From: an uncultured Prevotellaceae bacterium
Lineage (GTDB): Bacteria > Bacteroidota > Bacteroidia > Bacteroidales > Bacteroidaceae
Direction of reading: 5' to 3'
Length of the DNA stretch: 64,000 bases
NCBI GenBank assembly: GCA_900314755.1
Contig: OMWH01000003.1
Span: 62,001 to 126,000 of the forward strand
A program made the position numbers and the translations under genes. This document shows, piece after piece, positions 43,052-51,451 of the stretch. Below the pieces are notes generated by a model. That model did not search any database and was not told the DNA's origin. It saw only the letters and a program-made list of their open reading frames with translations. How positions within the stretch are numbered: position 1 is the stretch's first letter; every line of letters begins with the position of its first letter.

Positions 43052-43744
43052 ATGAAAAAGCATATCCCCAACACCATTACATGTTGTAATCTCATTTCTG
43101 GTTGCATTGCTACTTACTGGGCATTTTGTGGAGTATGGGATATTGCGCTCTTGTTTATAGTGATTGGTGCCGTTTTTGACTTCTTCGACGGGATGAGTGC
43201 CCGTCTGCTGGGTGTATCCTCCCCTATCGGCAAAGAACTCGATTCCCTTGCAGATGATATTACCTTCGGTTTCGCTCCAGCTGCAATTATTTTTGACTTT
43301 TTGAAGAACCATATCGAATATCTTCCATGGCATTACCTGCCTTATGCTGCCTTTGTCATGGCTGCCTTCTCCGCACTCCGACTTGCCAAGTTCAATCTCG
43401 ATGAACGACAGGCGATGGGATTTATCGGATTACCCACACCTGCTAACGCCCTTTTCTGGGGAGCCCTTCTGGTAGGAGCCGGTGAATGGCTTGGAACATC
43501 CCCCTATTTATATTATGCCGTATTCGTCGGCATATTTATCAGCTGTTATCTCCTGATTGCCGAGATTCCCATGTTCGCCTTGAAATTCAAGCACTGGGGA
43601 TGGAAAGGCAATGAAATAAAATACATCTTCCTACTAACCTGCATACCTCTTCTTGCCGTCTTAGGCATCAGTGGTTTAGCTGCCATCATTGCCTGGTATA
43701 TCATTTTATCTTTAATCACGTCAAAGAAAAATACTAATAACTAA
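43052..43744 (+). CDS. pssA: CDP-diacylglycerol-serine O-phosphatidyltransferase
   Basis: The enzyme supplies phosphatidylserine for Psd. ATG 43052 is preferred over an upstream TTG at 43043. The 230-residue multi-helix membrane protein carries the CDP-alcohol phosphotransferase motif DFFDGMSARLLG followed by GKELDSLAD. Several hydrophobic helices continue to the C-terminus, which ends KKNTNN. The order psd-pssA-DUF4834 in one operon is usual for Bacteroidales. Confidence 0.93.
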   Translation: MKKHIPNTITCCNLISGCIATYWAFCGVWDIALLFIVIGAVFDFFDGMSARLLGVSSPIGKELDSLADDITFGFAPAAIIFDFLKNHIEYLPWHYLPYAAFVMAAFSALRLAKFNLDERQAMGFIGLPTPANALFWGALLVGAGEWLGTSPYLYYAVFVGIFISCYLLIAEIPMFALKFKHWGWKGNEIKYIFLLTCIPLLAVLGISGLAAIIAWYIILSLITSKKNTNN

Positions 43745-43757
43745 TCCCTACACTATT

Positions 43758-44126
43758 ATGAAAGAGAATATTCCATTCTTTTTCTTTGTATTCCTCTTTA
43801 TTGTTTTTCTCCTCCTGCTGGCAGGGGACCAGATCATTAAGTCTATAAAAAAAGCCAAGAAGAATGCAAAGAATGCCGCAGATGAAAAAGCACAGAGATT
43901 CCGTGATGAGACAGGTCGTCAGCAACGACAATATCATTTTAGCGGAAAGACTGCCACAGAACAGCAACAGCCGCGTTCCGTAAGAGAGGACAAGTCTGAG
44001 GGACCGGAAGAGATACGCACCAAGACAGCTACAGGCGAAACAATTATTGACCAACGTAAGGGGCGTGATAACAGAAAGATTTATGACAGCGACGACGGTG
44101 AATATGTAGAGTTCAGCGAAGAATAA
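43758..44126 (+). CDS. DUF4834-family protein
   Basis: The 122-residue protein has one N-terminal membrane helix rich in Phe and Leu (about 6-23), a lysine-rich juxtamembrane helix (IIKSIKKAKKNAKNAADEK) and a polar tail ending GEYVEFSEE, the ending of DUF4834, a Bacteroidetes family of unknown role. It is the third gene of the phospholipid operon, 13 bases after pssA. Membrane location beside phospholipid genes is all that can be inferred. Confidence 0.8.
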   Translation: MKENIPFFFFVFLFIVFLLLLAGDQIIKSIKKAKKNAKNAADEKAQRFRDETGRQQRQYHFSGKTATEQQQPRSVREDKSEGPEEIRTKTATGETIIDQRKGRDNRKIYDSDDGEYVEFSEE

Positions 44127-44133
44127 ACAGAAA

Positions 44134-44160
44134 GAAGCCTCCCCACAATAGGGAGGCTTC
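44134..44160. terminator. Bidirectional terminator between DUF4834 and pyrH
   Basis: A perfect ten-bp stem: GAAGCCTCCC (44134-44143) and GGGAGGCTTC (44151-44160). It separates convergent genes. Confidence 0.85.
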
Positions 44161-44168
44161 TTCGTTAA

Positions 44169-44879
44169 CTAAGGATGAACAAGTGTTCCGATTTCCTCTC
44201 CAGCCATCACCTTCTTCAGGTTACCGACGATATCCATGTTAAACACATAGATTGGCAGGTTATTATCCTGACACATACAGATAGCAGTAAGGTCCATCAC
44301 CTTCAGTCCACGTGCAAGAACCTCCTTATAGGTAATCTCATTGAACTTCGTTGCAGTGGCATCCTTCTCTGGGTCAGCAGTATAAACGCCATCCACACGA
44401 GTACCCTTCAGCATTACGTCAGCCTCTATCTCGATACCACGCAGACTGCTTCCTGTGTCGGTCGTGAAATAGGGATTCCCCGTTCCTGCGGAGAAGATGC
44501 AGATATAACCTTGTTCCATTGCCTCTATTGCCTTCCATTTGGTATAGAACTCACCTATCGGTTCCATACGGATTGCCGTCATCACCTTGTTCTTCACACC
44601 AATAGCTCCTAATGCTGAACTGAGGGCGAGGGAGTTGATCACGGTAGCGCACATTCCCATCTGGTCGCCCTTCACACGGTCGAAGCCTTTTTGTGAGCCA
44701 CTCAGTCCGCGGAAGATATTACCGCCACCGATAACAATACCAATCTGAACGCCCATCTCACTCACTTCCTTAATCTGACGAGCATAGTCACTCAGACGCT
44801 CCGGGTCAATACCATAACCCTGTTTTCCCATCAAACTTTCTCCTGAGAGTTTCAGGAGGATTCTCTTAAATCTTGCCAT
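44169..44879 (-). CDS. pyrH: UMP kinase
   Basis: The hexameric enzyme phosphorylates UMP to UDP and belongs to the amino-acid-kinase family. ATG at 44879 gives 236 residues starting [18 protein letters not shown]; longer in-frame starts run through an 8-nt repeat and are rejected. Motifs are [13 protein letters not shown] (about 46-58), [14 protein letters not shown] and [15 protein letters not shown], with [11 protein letters not shown] for the acidic loop. It lies downstream of birA, with the repeat between them. Confidence 0.95.
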   Translation of the reverse strand: MARFKRILLKLSGESLMGKQGYGIDPERLSDYARQIKEVSEMGVQIGIVIGGGNIFRGLSGSQKGFDRVKGDQMGMCATVINSLALSSALGAIGVKNKVMTAIRMEPIGEFYTKWKAIEAMEQGYICIFSAGTGNPYFTTDTGSSLRGIEIEADVMLKGTRVDGVYTADPEKDATATKFNEITYKEVLARGLKVMDLTAICMCQDNNLPIYVFNMDIVGNLKKVMAGEEIGTLVHP

Positions 44880-44900
44880 AGTTCTTCTTTTTTTATTATT

Positions 44901-44956
44901 GCGATATTTCGATATTACGATATTGCGACATTTCGGTATTTCAGTATTTCGAATCG
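44901..44956. repeat. 8-nt tandem repeat, seven units, birA-pyrH junction
   Basis: Degenerate units GCGATATT, TCGATATT, ACGATATT, GCGACATT, TCGGTATT, TCAGTATT and TCGAATCG follow without gaps. They begin three bases past the birA stop and end about 20 bases before the pyrH start. Confidence 0.85.
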
Positions 44957-44959
44957 CCA

Positions 44960-45664
44960 TCAAATGACGAAACTGACTTCTTTAAACGCATAGCGGCACA
45001 CTTGCCCATCATCCTTGCAAAGCACCAGATGCCCATCCTCCTCCACATCCACGAACTCAGCCATGAAGGTTCCTGTCTTGTCAATATAGGGATGAAAACC
45101 CTTCCGACGGTAAAGCATACTGACATATCGCTTCTTAAGGTCTTTAAATAATATATAATAGGTGAAGCGGCGTAAGATATCCTGCAACAAAACGTCGCAA
45201 TCAGTGTCGTGCCGGTGAATCTGCCAAAGAGAGACAGGATTGGGCGCATCACTGTAGAACTGCCGCTGGTTAACATTAATGCCGACACCGACGATGCTGT
45301 CCTTGATGACCTGCCCCAACAAACGGTTCTCTATTAATATCCCACATATCTTGGCATTCCGCCAATAGATATCATTAGGCCATTTGATGCTCACATCACC
45401 TATTTGCTCACTAAGCGCCTCAGCGATCGCCATAGAGATTGCCATGGATATTCTGAACTGATGCTTAGCCGGTATGTCCTGAGGATGACACAGGATGGAG
45501 AACAGCAAATTTTTTCCTCGCTCTGACTCCCACGAGTTAGTGCCTTGTCCCTTCCCTGCCGTCTGGTAATCAGCCACCACCACCATATCCGCCTCTCCAT
45601 CATGTTCACGAAGCCAGCGGTTGGTAGAGTCCGTCTCGGCAATATGTATGATTTTCCATTCCAT
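44960..45664 (-). CDS. birA: Biotin-protein ligase without DNA-binding domain
   Basis: The enzyme attaches biotin to carboxylase carrier domains. ATG 45664 gives 234 residues ([17 protein letters not shown]). Motifs are [17 protein letters not shown] (about 43-59), [10 protein letters not shown], and [10 protein letters not shown], followed by a small C-terminal SH3-like part. The N-terminal helix-turn-helix of E. coli BirA is missing, so it is not a repressor. The -7 box ends four bases before the ATG, in a palindrome shared with tadA. Confidence 0.92.
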   Translation of the reverse strand: MEWKIIHIAETDSTNRWLREHDGEADMVVVADYQTAGKGQGTNSWESERGKNLLFSILCHPQDIPAKHQFRISMAISMAIAEALSEQIGDVSIKWPNDIYWRNAKICGILIENRLLGQVIKDSIVGVGINVNQRQFYSDAPNPVSLWQIHRHDTDCDVLLQDILRRFTYYILFKDLKKRYVSMLYRRKGFHPYIDKTGTFMAEFVDVEEDGHLVLCKDDGQVCRYAFKEVSFVI

Positions 45665-45705
45665 GTTGCAAAGATACAAAATTTATTCGTATCTTTGCAA
45701 CATGG
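45661..45705. promoter_or_regulatory. Palindromic divergent promoter, birA and tadA
   Basis: Two 17-bp arms (45661-45677 and 45689-45705) are exact reverse complements around an 11-bp AT centre. Each contains TATCTTTG, four bases and an ATG: leftward for birA (box 45669-45676), rightward for tadA (box 45690-45697). Each -33 region overlaps the other -7 box, so both promoters can hardly be used at once, and both mRNAs would be leaderless. Confidence 0.85.
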
Positions 45706-46154
45706 AAGCAGAAGAACAGCAAAAAAAAGATGAACAATATATGCGCAAGGCTCTTGCCGAAGCACAGCTAGCCTTGGAAGAAGGTGAGATACCCATAGGT
45801 GCCATCATTGTCTGTCAGGACCATATCATTGCCAGAGCACATAATCTGACCGAGACACTGCATGACGTAACAGCCCATGCTGAGATGCAAGCCATAACAG
45901 CCGCTGCCAATGAGTTAGGAGGAAAATACCTGAGCAACTGCACCTTGTATGTCACGGTAGAGCCTTGTGTGATGTGTGCCGGAGCTATAGGATGGTCCCA
46001 AATTTCCCGCATCGTTTTTGGGACAAGGGACGAAAAGAGGGGCTATCAGCAATATGCCCCTCATGCCTTACACCCTAAAGCAACAATCACATCTGGCATT
46101 TTAGAAGAAGAATGCCGGCAACTGATGCAAGAGTTCTTTCGTCAAAAACGATAA
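45702..46154 (+). CDS. tadA: tRNA-specific adenosine deaminase
   Basis: TadA converts A34 to inosine in tRNA-Arg(ACG). ATG 45702, inside the divergent promoter palindrome, gives 150 residues (MEAEEQQKKDEQYMRK). The zinc site is visible: AHAEMQA (His and catalytic Glu, about 64-70) and PCVMCAGAI (two Cys, about 93-101). ARAHNLTE and IVFGTRDEKRG match the family. An upstream in-frame extension passes through the opposite gene and is rejected. The stop abuts that of the convergent receiver gene without a gap. Confidence 0.93.
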   Translation: MEAEEQQKKDEQYMRKALAEAQLALEEGEIPIGAIIVCQDHIIARAHNLTETLHDVTAHAEMQAITAAANELGGKYLSNCTLYVTVEPCVMCAGAIGWSQISRIVFGTRDEKRGYQQYAPHALHPKATITSGILEEECRQLMQEFFRQKR

Positions 46155-46505
46155 TCAAATATATTTTGCGATAACCTCCAAACACTTCTGACTGCTGACA
46201 GGCTTTGAAAGGAAATCGTTGCAGCCTGCAGCAACAGCATCCTCTCTATCGGTATCGAAAGCATTTGCCGTCAATGCGATAATGGGGATATCCACATTTT
46301 TCTCTCTAATCATCCGAGTGGCTTCCAAGCCATTAAATATGGGCATCTTCAAATCCATCAGTATAAGATCTGGTGCTTGAGTCTCTGCCATCTCAACAGC
46401 TTCCTGTCCATTACGGGCCCTTACAGGCTCGTAATGGTTTTTCAGGATATAGGACATCAGCATATAATTGCTGTCATTGTCTTCTGCTACAAGAATTCTT
46501 TTCAT
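46155..46505 (-). CDS. Stand-alone response-regulator receiver
   Basis: The 116-residue protein is a receiver domain only: acidic pair AEDND (7-11), phospho-acceptor Asp in LILMDLKMP (about 51), Thr in ALTANAF (about 80) and Lys in FLSKPV (about 101). There is no output domain, so it must act by protein contact or in a phosphorelay; no kinase gene is near. It lies ten bases downstream of the sugar porter on the same strand. Its end touches tadA with no terminator in between. Confidence 0.9.
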   Translation of the reverse strand: MKRILVAEDNDSNYMLMSYILKNHYEPVRARNGQEAVEMAETQAPDLILMDLKMPIFNGLEATRMIREKNVDIPIIALTANAFDTDREDAVAAGCNDFLSKPVSSQKCLEVIAKYI

Positions 46506-46515
46506 AAACTAAACA

Positions 46516-48024
46516 TTAATTATTCTCTTCTTCATGAGGATTCTTTCCTGGCACGTATGTCTTCCAACGCCATAGTTTTGTCATGTCTTCCAGAGACTTT
46601 CCCTTGGTCTCGGGGACGAGACGCCATACGAAGAGGGCTGCTATCACACAGATGACACCATAGAGCCCATAGGTGAACCAGTGACCGAAGTCATCTCCCT
46701 CGGTCAGATGCATGTTGAACATCGGCACGAAGGTAGAGCTGACGATGAAGTTGAAGATCCACTGGAATGCTACCGCAATAGCAACGGCGGCACCACGGAT
46801 GGTGTTGGGGAATATCTCGGCGATAAGTACCCAGCAGATAGGACCCCATGAGAACATAAACGATGCGGAGTAAACCATGATGCTGGCTGCTGTGACCAGT
46901 GCCATACCCGGCTTGCCGAATGTGACAGCCACACCGAAGGCACCTAACGCCATACCTAACGAGCCCCAGATGAGCAATGGTTTTCTTCCTAATTTCTCGA
47001 CGGTAAAGATGGCAACCAGGGTAAAGGCGATATTCACGATACCCATGAAGACGGTAACCACCATCGGGTTCTCCATACCCATGTCACCAAAGATACGGGG
47101 AGCATAGTATAGCACGGCATTGATACCTACTGCCTGCTGGAAGACAGAGAGCATGATACCGATGAAGATACACATGACACCATAAGACAACAGTTTCTCT
47201 GTCTTCTGCACCAGTGTCTCCTTGATAGCATTCAATATAAAGAGGGCACGGTCGGTACCGTTTATCTTCGTCAGAATCTCCAGGGCTCGTTCGTTCTTGC
47301 CGACAGACACCAGATAACGGGGACTCTCGGGCACCAGACTGATCAGCACGGCGAAGAGTCCTGCGGGCACAGCCTCACTACCGAACATATAACGCCATCC
47401 TGTTGTCACCGTCCACTGTGCGGCAGGGTTGATGGCGGCGAGACCCTTACCCATCTCCTCTACCAAGGGCTGCACATGGTCACCTAAGATGAAGAAGTTG
47501 ACGAAATACACCACCAGCTGTCCGAAGATGATCGCGAACTGGTTACAACTGACCAGCATACCCCGGATGTTCGATGGAGCTATCTCACTGATATACATCG
47601 GGCATATGGCAGAGGCAAGTCCTACACCCACACCTCCTATCACACGATAGAAGTTGAACATGATAAGGAGGGAGTAAGTAGGCTCTCCATGTGTGAAGAA
47701 CAAGAACTCCGGCTCCATTGACCCTAATGCGGAGACAAAGAACAGGATGCCCGCAATCACCAATGAGCGTTTACGTCCGAAGTTAGTGGCAAGGTATCCG
47801 GAAATGGCAGAGCCGATGATACACCCTATCAAAGCGGAAGCAGACGTAAAGCCATGCCATCCGTCGGTGTATGTAAAATCTTTTGCTTCAGAGAAAAAAG
47901 CCTGCAGACCTTTCTCCGCACCAGAGATGACTGCCGTGTCGTAACCAAAGAGCAAACCTCCCAGTACGGCAACCAGCACGATAGAAAACAGGTAGGAAGA
48001 ACTACCTCTCTTTTGATATTCCAT
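46516..48024 (-). CDS. Sugar porter, MFS family (XylE-like)
   Basis: This 502-residue inner-membrane protein with about 12 helices would import a sugar with protons. Sugar-porter motifs are NFGRKRS (about 79-85), PESPRYLVS (about 229-237), FQQAVGINAVLYYAP (about 293-307), EIFPNTIRG and PETKGKSLEDM near the end. Loops are long, as in XylE. Given the secreted arabinofuranosidase gene diverging from it, arabinose or xylose are likely substrates, which is inference. The receiver gene follows ten bases downstream. Confidence 0.88.
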   Translation of the reverse strand: MEYQKRGSSSYLFSIVLVAVLGGLLFGYDTAVISGAEKGLQAFFSEAKDFTYTDGWHGFTSASALIGCIIGSAISGYLATNFGRKRSLVIAGILFFVSALGSMEPEFLFFTHGEPTYSLLIMFNFYRVIGGVGVGLASAICPMYISEIAPSNIRGMLVSCNQFAIIFGQLVVYFVNFFILGDHVQPLVEEMGKGLAAINPAAQWTVTTGWRYMFGSEAVPAGLFAVLISLVPESPRYLVSVGKNERALEILTKINGTDRALFILNAIKETLVQKTEKLLSYGVMCIFIGIMLSVFQQAVGINAVLYYAPRIFGDMGMENPMVVTVFMGIVNIAFTLVAIFTVEKLGRKPLLIWGSLGMALGAFGVAVTFGKPGMALVTAASIMVYSASFMFSWGPICWVLIAEIFPNTIRGAAVAIAVAFQWIFNFIVSSTFVPMFNMHLTEGDDFGHWFTYGLYGVICVIAALFVWRLVPETKGKSLEDMTKLWRWKTYVPGKNPHEEENN

Positions 48025-48088
48025 AATGTTGTTTTATGTTAGTACTTTTCTTAATTAAACACAAAAGTAATGCTTTTTTAGTAAAATC

Positions 48089-48120
48089 CTTGCTATTCCG
48101 ATACTTTTTAACTAATTTTG
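48089..48120 (+). promoter_or_regulatory. Promoter of arabinofuranosidase gene
   Basis: CTTG (48089-48092), 20 bp, TAATTTTG (48113-48120). The leader is about 35 bases to ATG 48157. Confidence 0.7.
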
Positions 48121-48156
48121 TCGGAAGAAACAAATAACTACAAAACATTTATACAA

Positions 48157-50148
48157 ATGAACAGGAAACTACTAATCAGTGCCCTTGCCTTGTCAACGGC
48201 ACTTTCTTCCTTCGGACAGACGAATACGATGGAGGTGAACACGAAGAAAATGGGGGCTCCCATTCAGTCCACGATGTATGGTATCTTTTTTGAGGACATC
48301 AACTTTGCCGCAGACGGCGGCTTATATGGTGAGCTCGTCAAAAACCGTTCCTTTGAGTTCCCGCAGGAACTGATGGGATGGCAGGCATTTGGCTGTGTGG
48401 ACGTGGAGGATGACGGTCCCTTTGAGCGTTGTCCGCATTATGTGGTACTCTCCGACCCTGGTCATAAGGAGCGCCGCTCGGGTCTGGTGAACGAAGGATT
48501 CTTCGGCATCGGTGTCGAGAAGGGTGAGTCCTACCGCTTCTCCGTATGGGCAAAGGCTCCCAAGGGGGAGGCTGCCATCCGCGTACAGCTGATTGACGAG
48601 AACTCGATGGACGAGAAGCAGGAGTTCGTAGAGCAGGAGATCACCATCAAGGGTTCTGACTGGAAGAAATACACCACTACGCTGACATCACCCAAGAAGG
48701 ACAAGCATGCCAAGCTGCGCATCTTCCTGAAGGGTACCAACAGTGTTGCCTTGGAGCATATCTCCCTCTTCCCCGTCAACACTTACAAGAATCGTGAGAA
48801 TGGTATGCGCCGTGACCTCGCACAGGCTCTTGCCGACCTGAAGCCGGGCATCTTCCGCTTCCCTGGTGGGTGTATCGTGGAGGGTACCGACCTTGCCACA
48901 CGCTACCAATGGAAGAACACGCTGGGTCCCGTCGAGAACCGTCCTTTGAACGGCAACCGCTGGGAGCATACCTTCGACTACCGTTACTATCCCGACTACT
49001 ACCAGAGCTATGGTCTGGGCTTCTATGAGTTCTTCCAGCTCTCTGAGGACATCGGTGCGGAGCCACTGCCTATCCTCAACGTGGGTATGGCTTGCCAGTA
49101 CCAGAACTGGAACGACGAGCGTGCACATGTTCCCATGGACGAGCTGCAGCCGTACATTGACGACTGTCTCGACCTCATCGAGTTTGCCAATGGTCCTGCC
49201 AACAGCAAATGGGGTAAGATCCGTGCGGAGATGGGACACCCCGCTCCTTTCAACATGAAGTATATCGGTGTGGGCAACGAGCAGTGGGGTGAGTTCTACT
49301 ATGAGCGTCTGAAACCTTTCGTTGCTGCCATCCGTGCGAAATACCCCAACATCAAGATTGTTGGAACCAGTGGTCCTGTCCCAGAGGACAAGCCAGACAA
49401 CACCTACCGCTTTGAGGACGGCTGGAAGGCGATGAAAGCTCAGAAGGCTGACTTGGTCGACGAGCATTACTACCGCGACGAGGAGTGGTTCCTGACCCAT
49501 GGTCTGCGCTACGACTCCTACGACCGCAAGGGTCCAAAAGTGTTCGCCGGTGAGTATGCCTGCCATGGCAAGGGTAAGAAATGGAACCATTATGAGGCTG
49601 CCATTCTTGAGGCTGCCTTCATGACCGGCTTCGAACGCAATGCTGATGTGGTACACATGACGACTCCCGCTCCGCTCTTCGCCCACGTGGACGGATGGCA
49701 GTGGCGCCCCGACCAGATATGGTATGATAATACGGATATGTTCAAGACCGTCAGCTACTACGTGCAGCAGATGTATGCCACCAATGCGGGTACTAACGTG
49801 CTGTCGCTGACAATGGATAAGAAACCTGTTGCCAACCAGGCTGGACAGAACGGGCTCTTCGCCTCTGCCGCCTTTGACAGCAAGACGGGGGAGGTGATTA
49901 TCAAGGTGGCAAACACCTCGAAGCAGAAGCAGACAGTCGCCTTCAATCTCTCGGACATCAAGGGTGAGCGCACGGCAAAGACCCTCACACTCTGCCATGA
50001 CGGCATGGATGACGAGAACTCTATCTGCAAGCCCGAGCTGATTACACCGAAGACTGGAACGGCTCAAGTGACTGCCGCAGGTAAGTCGGCTGTCCTCAAC
50101 GACGAGCTTCCTTCTATGTCATTCCGCATCTACCGTATTGCAAAGTGA
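48157..50148 (+). CDS. Alpha-L-arabinofuranosidase, GH51
   Basis: The enzyme removes arabinose side chains from arabinoxylan or arabinan. ATG 48157 starts a signal peptide (MNRKLLISALALSTALSSFG), so the product is exported. The 663-residue protein has a carbohydrate-binding-like beta region (about 70-215), a TIM barrel with FRFPGGCIVEG (about 231-241), acid/base Glu in GVGNEQWGEFYYE (about 370-382) and nucleophile Glu in FAGEYACHG (about 462-470), and a C-terminal beta domain. It diverges from the sugar porter, forming a small pentose-use locus. Confidence 0.92.
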   Translation: MNRKLLISALALSTALSSFGQTNTMEVNTKKMGAPIQSTMYGIFFEDINFAADGGLYGELVKNRSFEFPQELMGWQAFGCVDVEDDGPFERCPHYVVLSDPGHKERRSGLVNEGFFGIGVEKGESYRFSVWAKAPKGEAAIRVQLIDENSMDEKQEFVEQEITIKGSDWKKYTTTLTSPKKDKHAKLRIFLKGTNSVALEHISLFPVNTYKNRENGMRRDLAQALADLKPGIFRFPGGCIVEGTDLATRYQWKNTLGPVENRPLNGNRWEHTFDYRYYPDYYQSYGLGFYEFFQLSEDIGAEPLPILNVGMACQYQNWNDERAHVPMDELQPYIDDCLDLIEFANGPANSKWGKIRAEMGHPAPFNMKYIGVGNEQWGEFYYERLKPFVAAIRAKYPNIKIVGTSGPVPEDKPDNTYRFEDGWKAMKAQKADLVDEHYYRDEEWFLTHGLRYDSYDRKGPKVFAGEYACHGKGKKWNHYEAAILEAAFMTGFERNADVVHMTTPAPLFAHVDGWQWRPDQIWYDNTDMFKTVSYYVQQMYATNAGTNVLSLTMDKKPVANQAGQNGLFASAAFDSKTGEVIIKVANTSKQKQTVAFNLSDIKGERTAKTLTLCHDGMDDENSICKPELITPKTGTAQVTAAGKSAVLNDELPSMSFRIYRIAK

Positions 50149-50161
50149 TATCGGAGCAATT

Positions 50162-50249
50162 GTAAATCAAATTGAATTGCAAAGTAAATCAAATTGAATT
50201 GCAAAGTAAATCAATTTGAATTACCGAGTAAATCAATTTGATTTGCAAC
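50162..50249. repeat. 22-nt tandem repeat, four units, after GH51 gene
   Basis: GTAAATCAAATTGAATTGCAAA is present twice exactly (50162, 50184) and twice with changes (50206, 50228), without gaps. It lies between the GH51 stop and the terminator at 50273. Confidence 0.9.
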
Positions 50250-50272
50250 AAGGGGGATAACACTTAACAAAC

Positions 50273-50310
50273 AAAGCCCTGCTCCCTGACAAGGGAAAGC
50301 AGGGCTTTTT
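50273..50310 (+). terminator. Terminator of arabinofuranosidase gene
   Basis: AAAGCCCTGCT (50273-50283) pairs perfectly with AGCAGGGCTTT (50298-50308), followed by T residues. Confidence 0.85.
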
Positions 50311-50407
50311 ACGTGAAAAAACAGGTCAAAATTTGGCTGTTTCCTTAATTATGAGTAATTTTAAATTTTATTTTAAGGGTACTCACGCTCGGAAAATTGC
50401 AAATAAA

Positions 50408-50439
50408 TTTGCATTTTCGCTCACTTATTCGTACCTTTG
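50408..50439 (+). promoter_or_regulatory. metF promoter
   Basis: TTTG (50408-50411), exactly 20 bp, TACCTTTG (50432-50439); leader about 25 bases. Confidence 0.85.
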
Positions 50440-50464
50440 TAGCGTATTGTGCAGGTACACGAAG

Positions 50465-51421
50465 ATGACAGTAGCAGATTATATCAAGCAAGATACTGGT
50501 GAGAGGCGCTTCTCCTTTGAGGTGCTGCCACCACTGAAAGGGAACGGCACCGAGGCGCTGTTCCAGACGATTGATAAACTCGCGGTTTTCAACCCGGCGT
50601 TTATCAACATCACCACACATCATTCGGAATATGTCTACAAGGAACTGGAGAACGGTCAGTTTGAGCGTCAGCGCATTCGTCGCAGACCTGGTACGATAGC
50701 CATCGCTGCCGCTATCCAGCACCGGTACGACATCCCCGTGGAGCCGCATGTGATATGCAGCGGTACGACGATAGAGCAGATTGAGTATGAGCTGCTCGAC
50801 TTGCAGTTCCTGGGTATCCGCAACCTCATGCTGCTGCGTGGTGACAAAGCGAAGGAGGACAGCCGGTTCACTCCCACACCCGGAGGGCACGCCCATACTA
50901 CTGACCTGATTCGGCAGGTGGTGCGTTTCAACGAGGGATTCTTTGCCGACGGCACCCCCATCAAGCACCCCGGTGCGAAGTTCGACTTCGGGGTGGCATG
51001 CTATCCGGAGAAACACGAGGAGGCTCCTAACCTGGAGCGCGACATGGAGTATCTCAAACAGAAGCAGGACTTAGGGGCACAGTATGCGGTGACCCAGTTG
51101 TTCTTCGACAACAGTAAATTCTTCGACTTCGTGGAGAAGGCTCGGCAGATGGGTATCACCATCCCCATCATACCGGGCATCAAGCCGATGGCGAAGCTGA
51201 GCCAGTTGACGGTGGTGCCCAAGACATTCCATTGTGACATCCCTGAGGCGCTGGCAAAGGAGATTGTGAAGTGTAAGACTGACGAGCAGGCTCGGCAACT
51301 GGGTATCGAATGGACCACCCAGCAGTGCCAGGAGCTCTATGAGCATGGTGTCAAGAACATCCATTTCTATACCGTGTCTGCCGTTGACTCCGTCGTGGAG
51401 GTCGCCAAACGATTACTATAG
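50465..51421 (+). CDS. metF: Methylenetetrahydrofolate reductase
   Basis: This FAD enzyme makes 5-methyl-THF for methionine synthesis. ATG 50465 gives 318 residues; upstream in-frame codons precede the promoter. Motifs are FSFEVLPPLKG (about 16-26), FINITTHHSEY, PVEPHVICSG and NLMLLRGDK (flavin and folate region, about 120-128) and YAVTQLFFDN (about 213-222). Its TAG stop lies within the 9-nt repeat at the holB junction, and holB follows 30 bases on. Confidence 0.94.
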   Translation: MTVADYIKQDTGERRFSFEVLPPLKGNGTEALFQTIDKLAVFNPAFINITTHHSEYVYKELENGQFERQRIRRRPGTIAIAAAIQHRYDIPVEPHVICSGTTIEQIEYELLDLQFLGIRNLMLLRGDKAKEDSRFTPTPGGHAHTTDLIRQVVRFNEGFFADGTPIKHPGAKFDFGVACYPEKHEEAPNLERDMEYLKQKQDLGAQYAVTQLFFDNSKFFDFVEKARQMGITIPIIPGIKPMAKLSQLTVVPKTFHCDIPEALAKEIVKCKTDEQARQLGIEWTTQQCQELYEHGVKNIHFYTVSAVDSVVEVAKRLL

Positions 51422-51438
51422 TTACTATAGGAACTATA
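51412..51438. repeat. 9-nt tandem repeat at metF-holB junction
   Basis: ATTACTATA, GTTACTATA and GGAACTATA follow without gaps; the metF stop is inside. The consensus NNNACTATA recurs at the next junction (52555). Confidence 0.8.
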
Positions 51439-51451
51439 AAACTAAAAAAAT

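Noticed and set aside
44880-44963. N-terminal extension of PyrH
   Set aside because: It is made of the 8-nt repeat and is absent from the family.
45621-45701. N-terminal extension of TadA
   Set aside because: It would pass through the birA start and the promoter palindrome; the family start is at 45702.
48688-50067. Long leftward frame opposite the arabinofuranosidase
   Set aside because: Antisense shadow of a strongly supported GH51 gene with signal peptide and catalytic residues.
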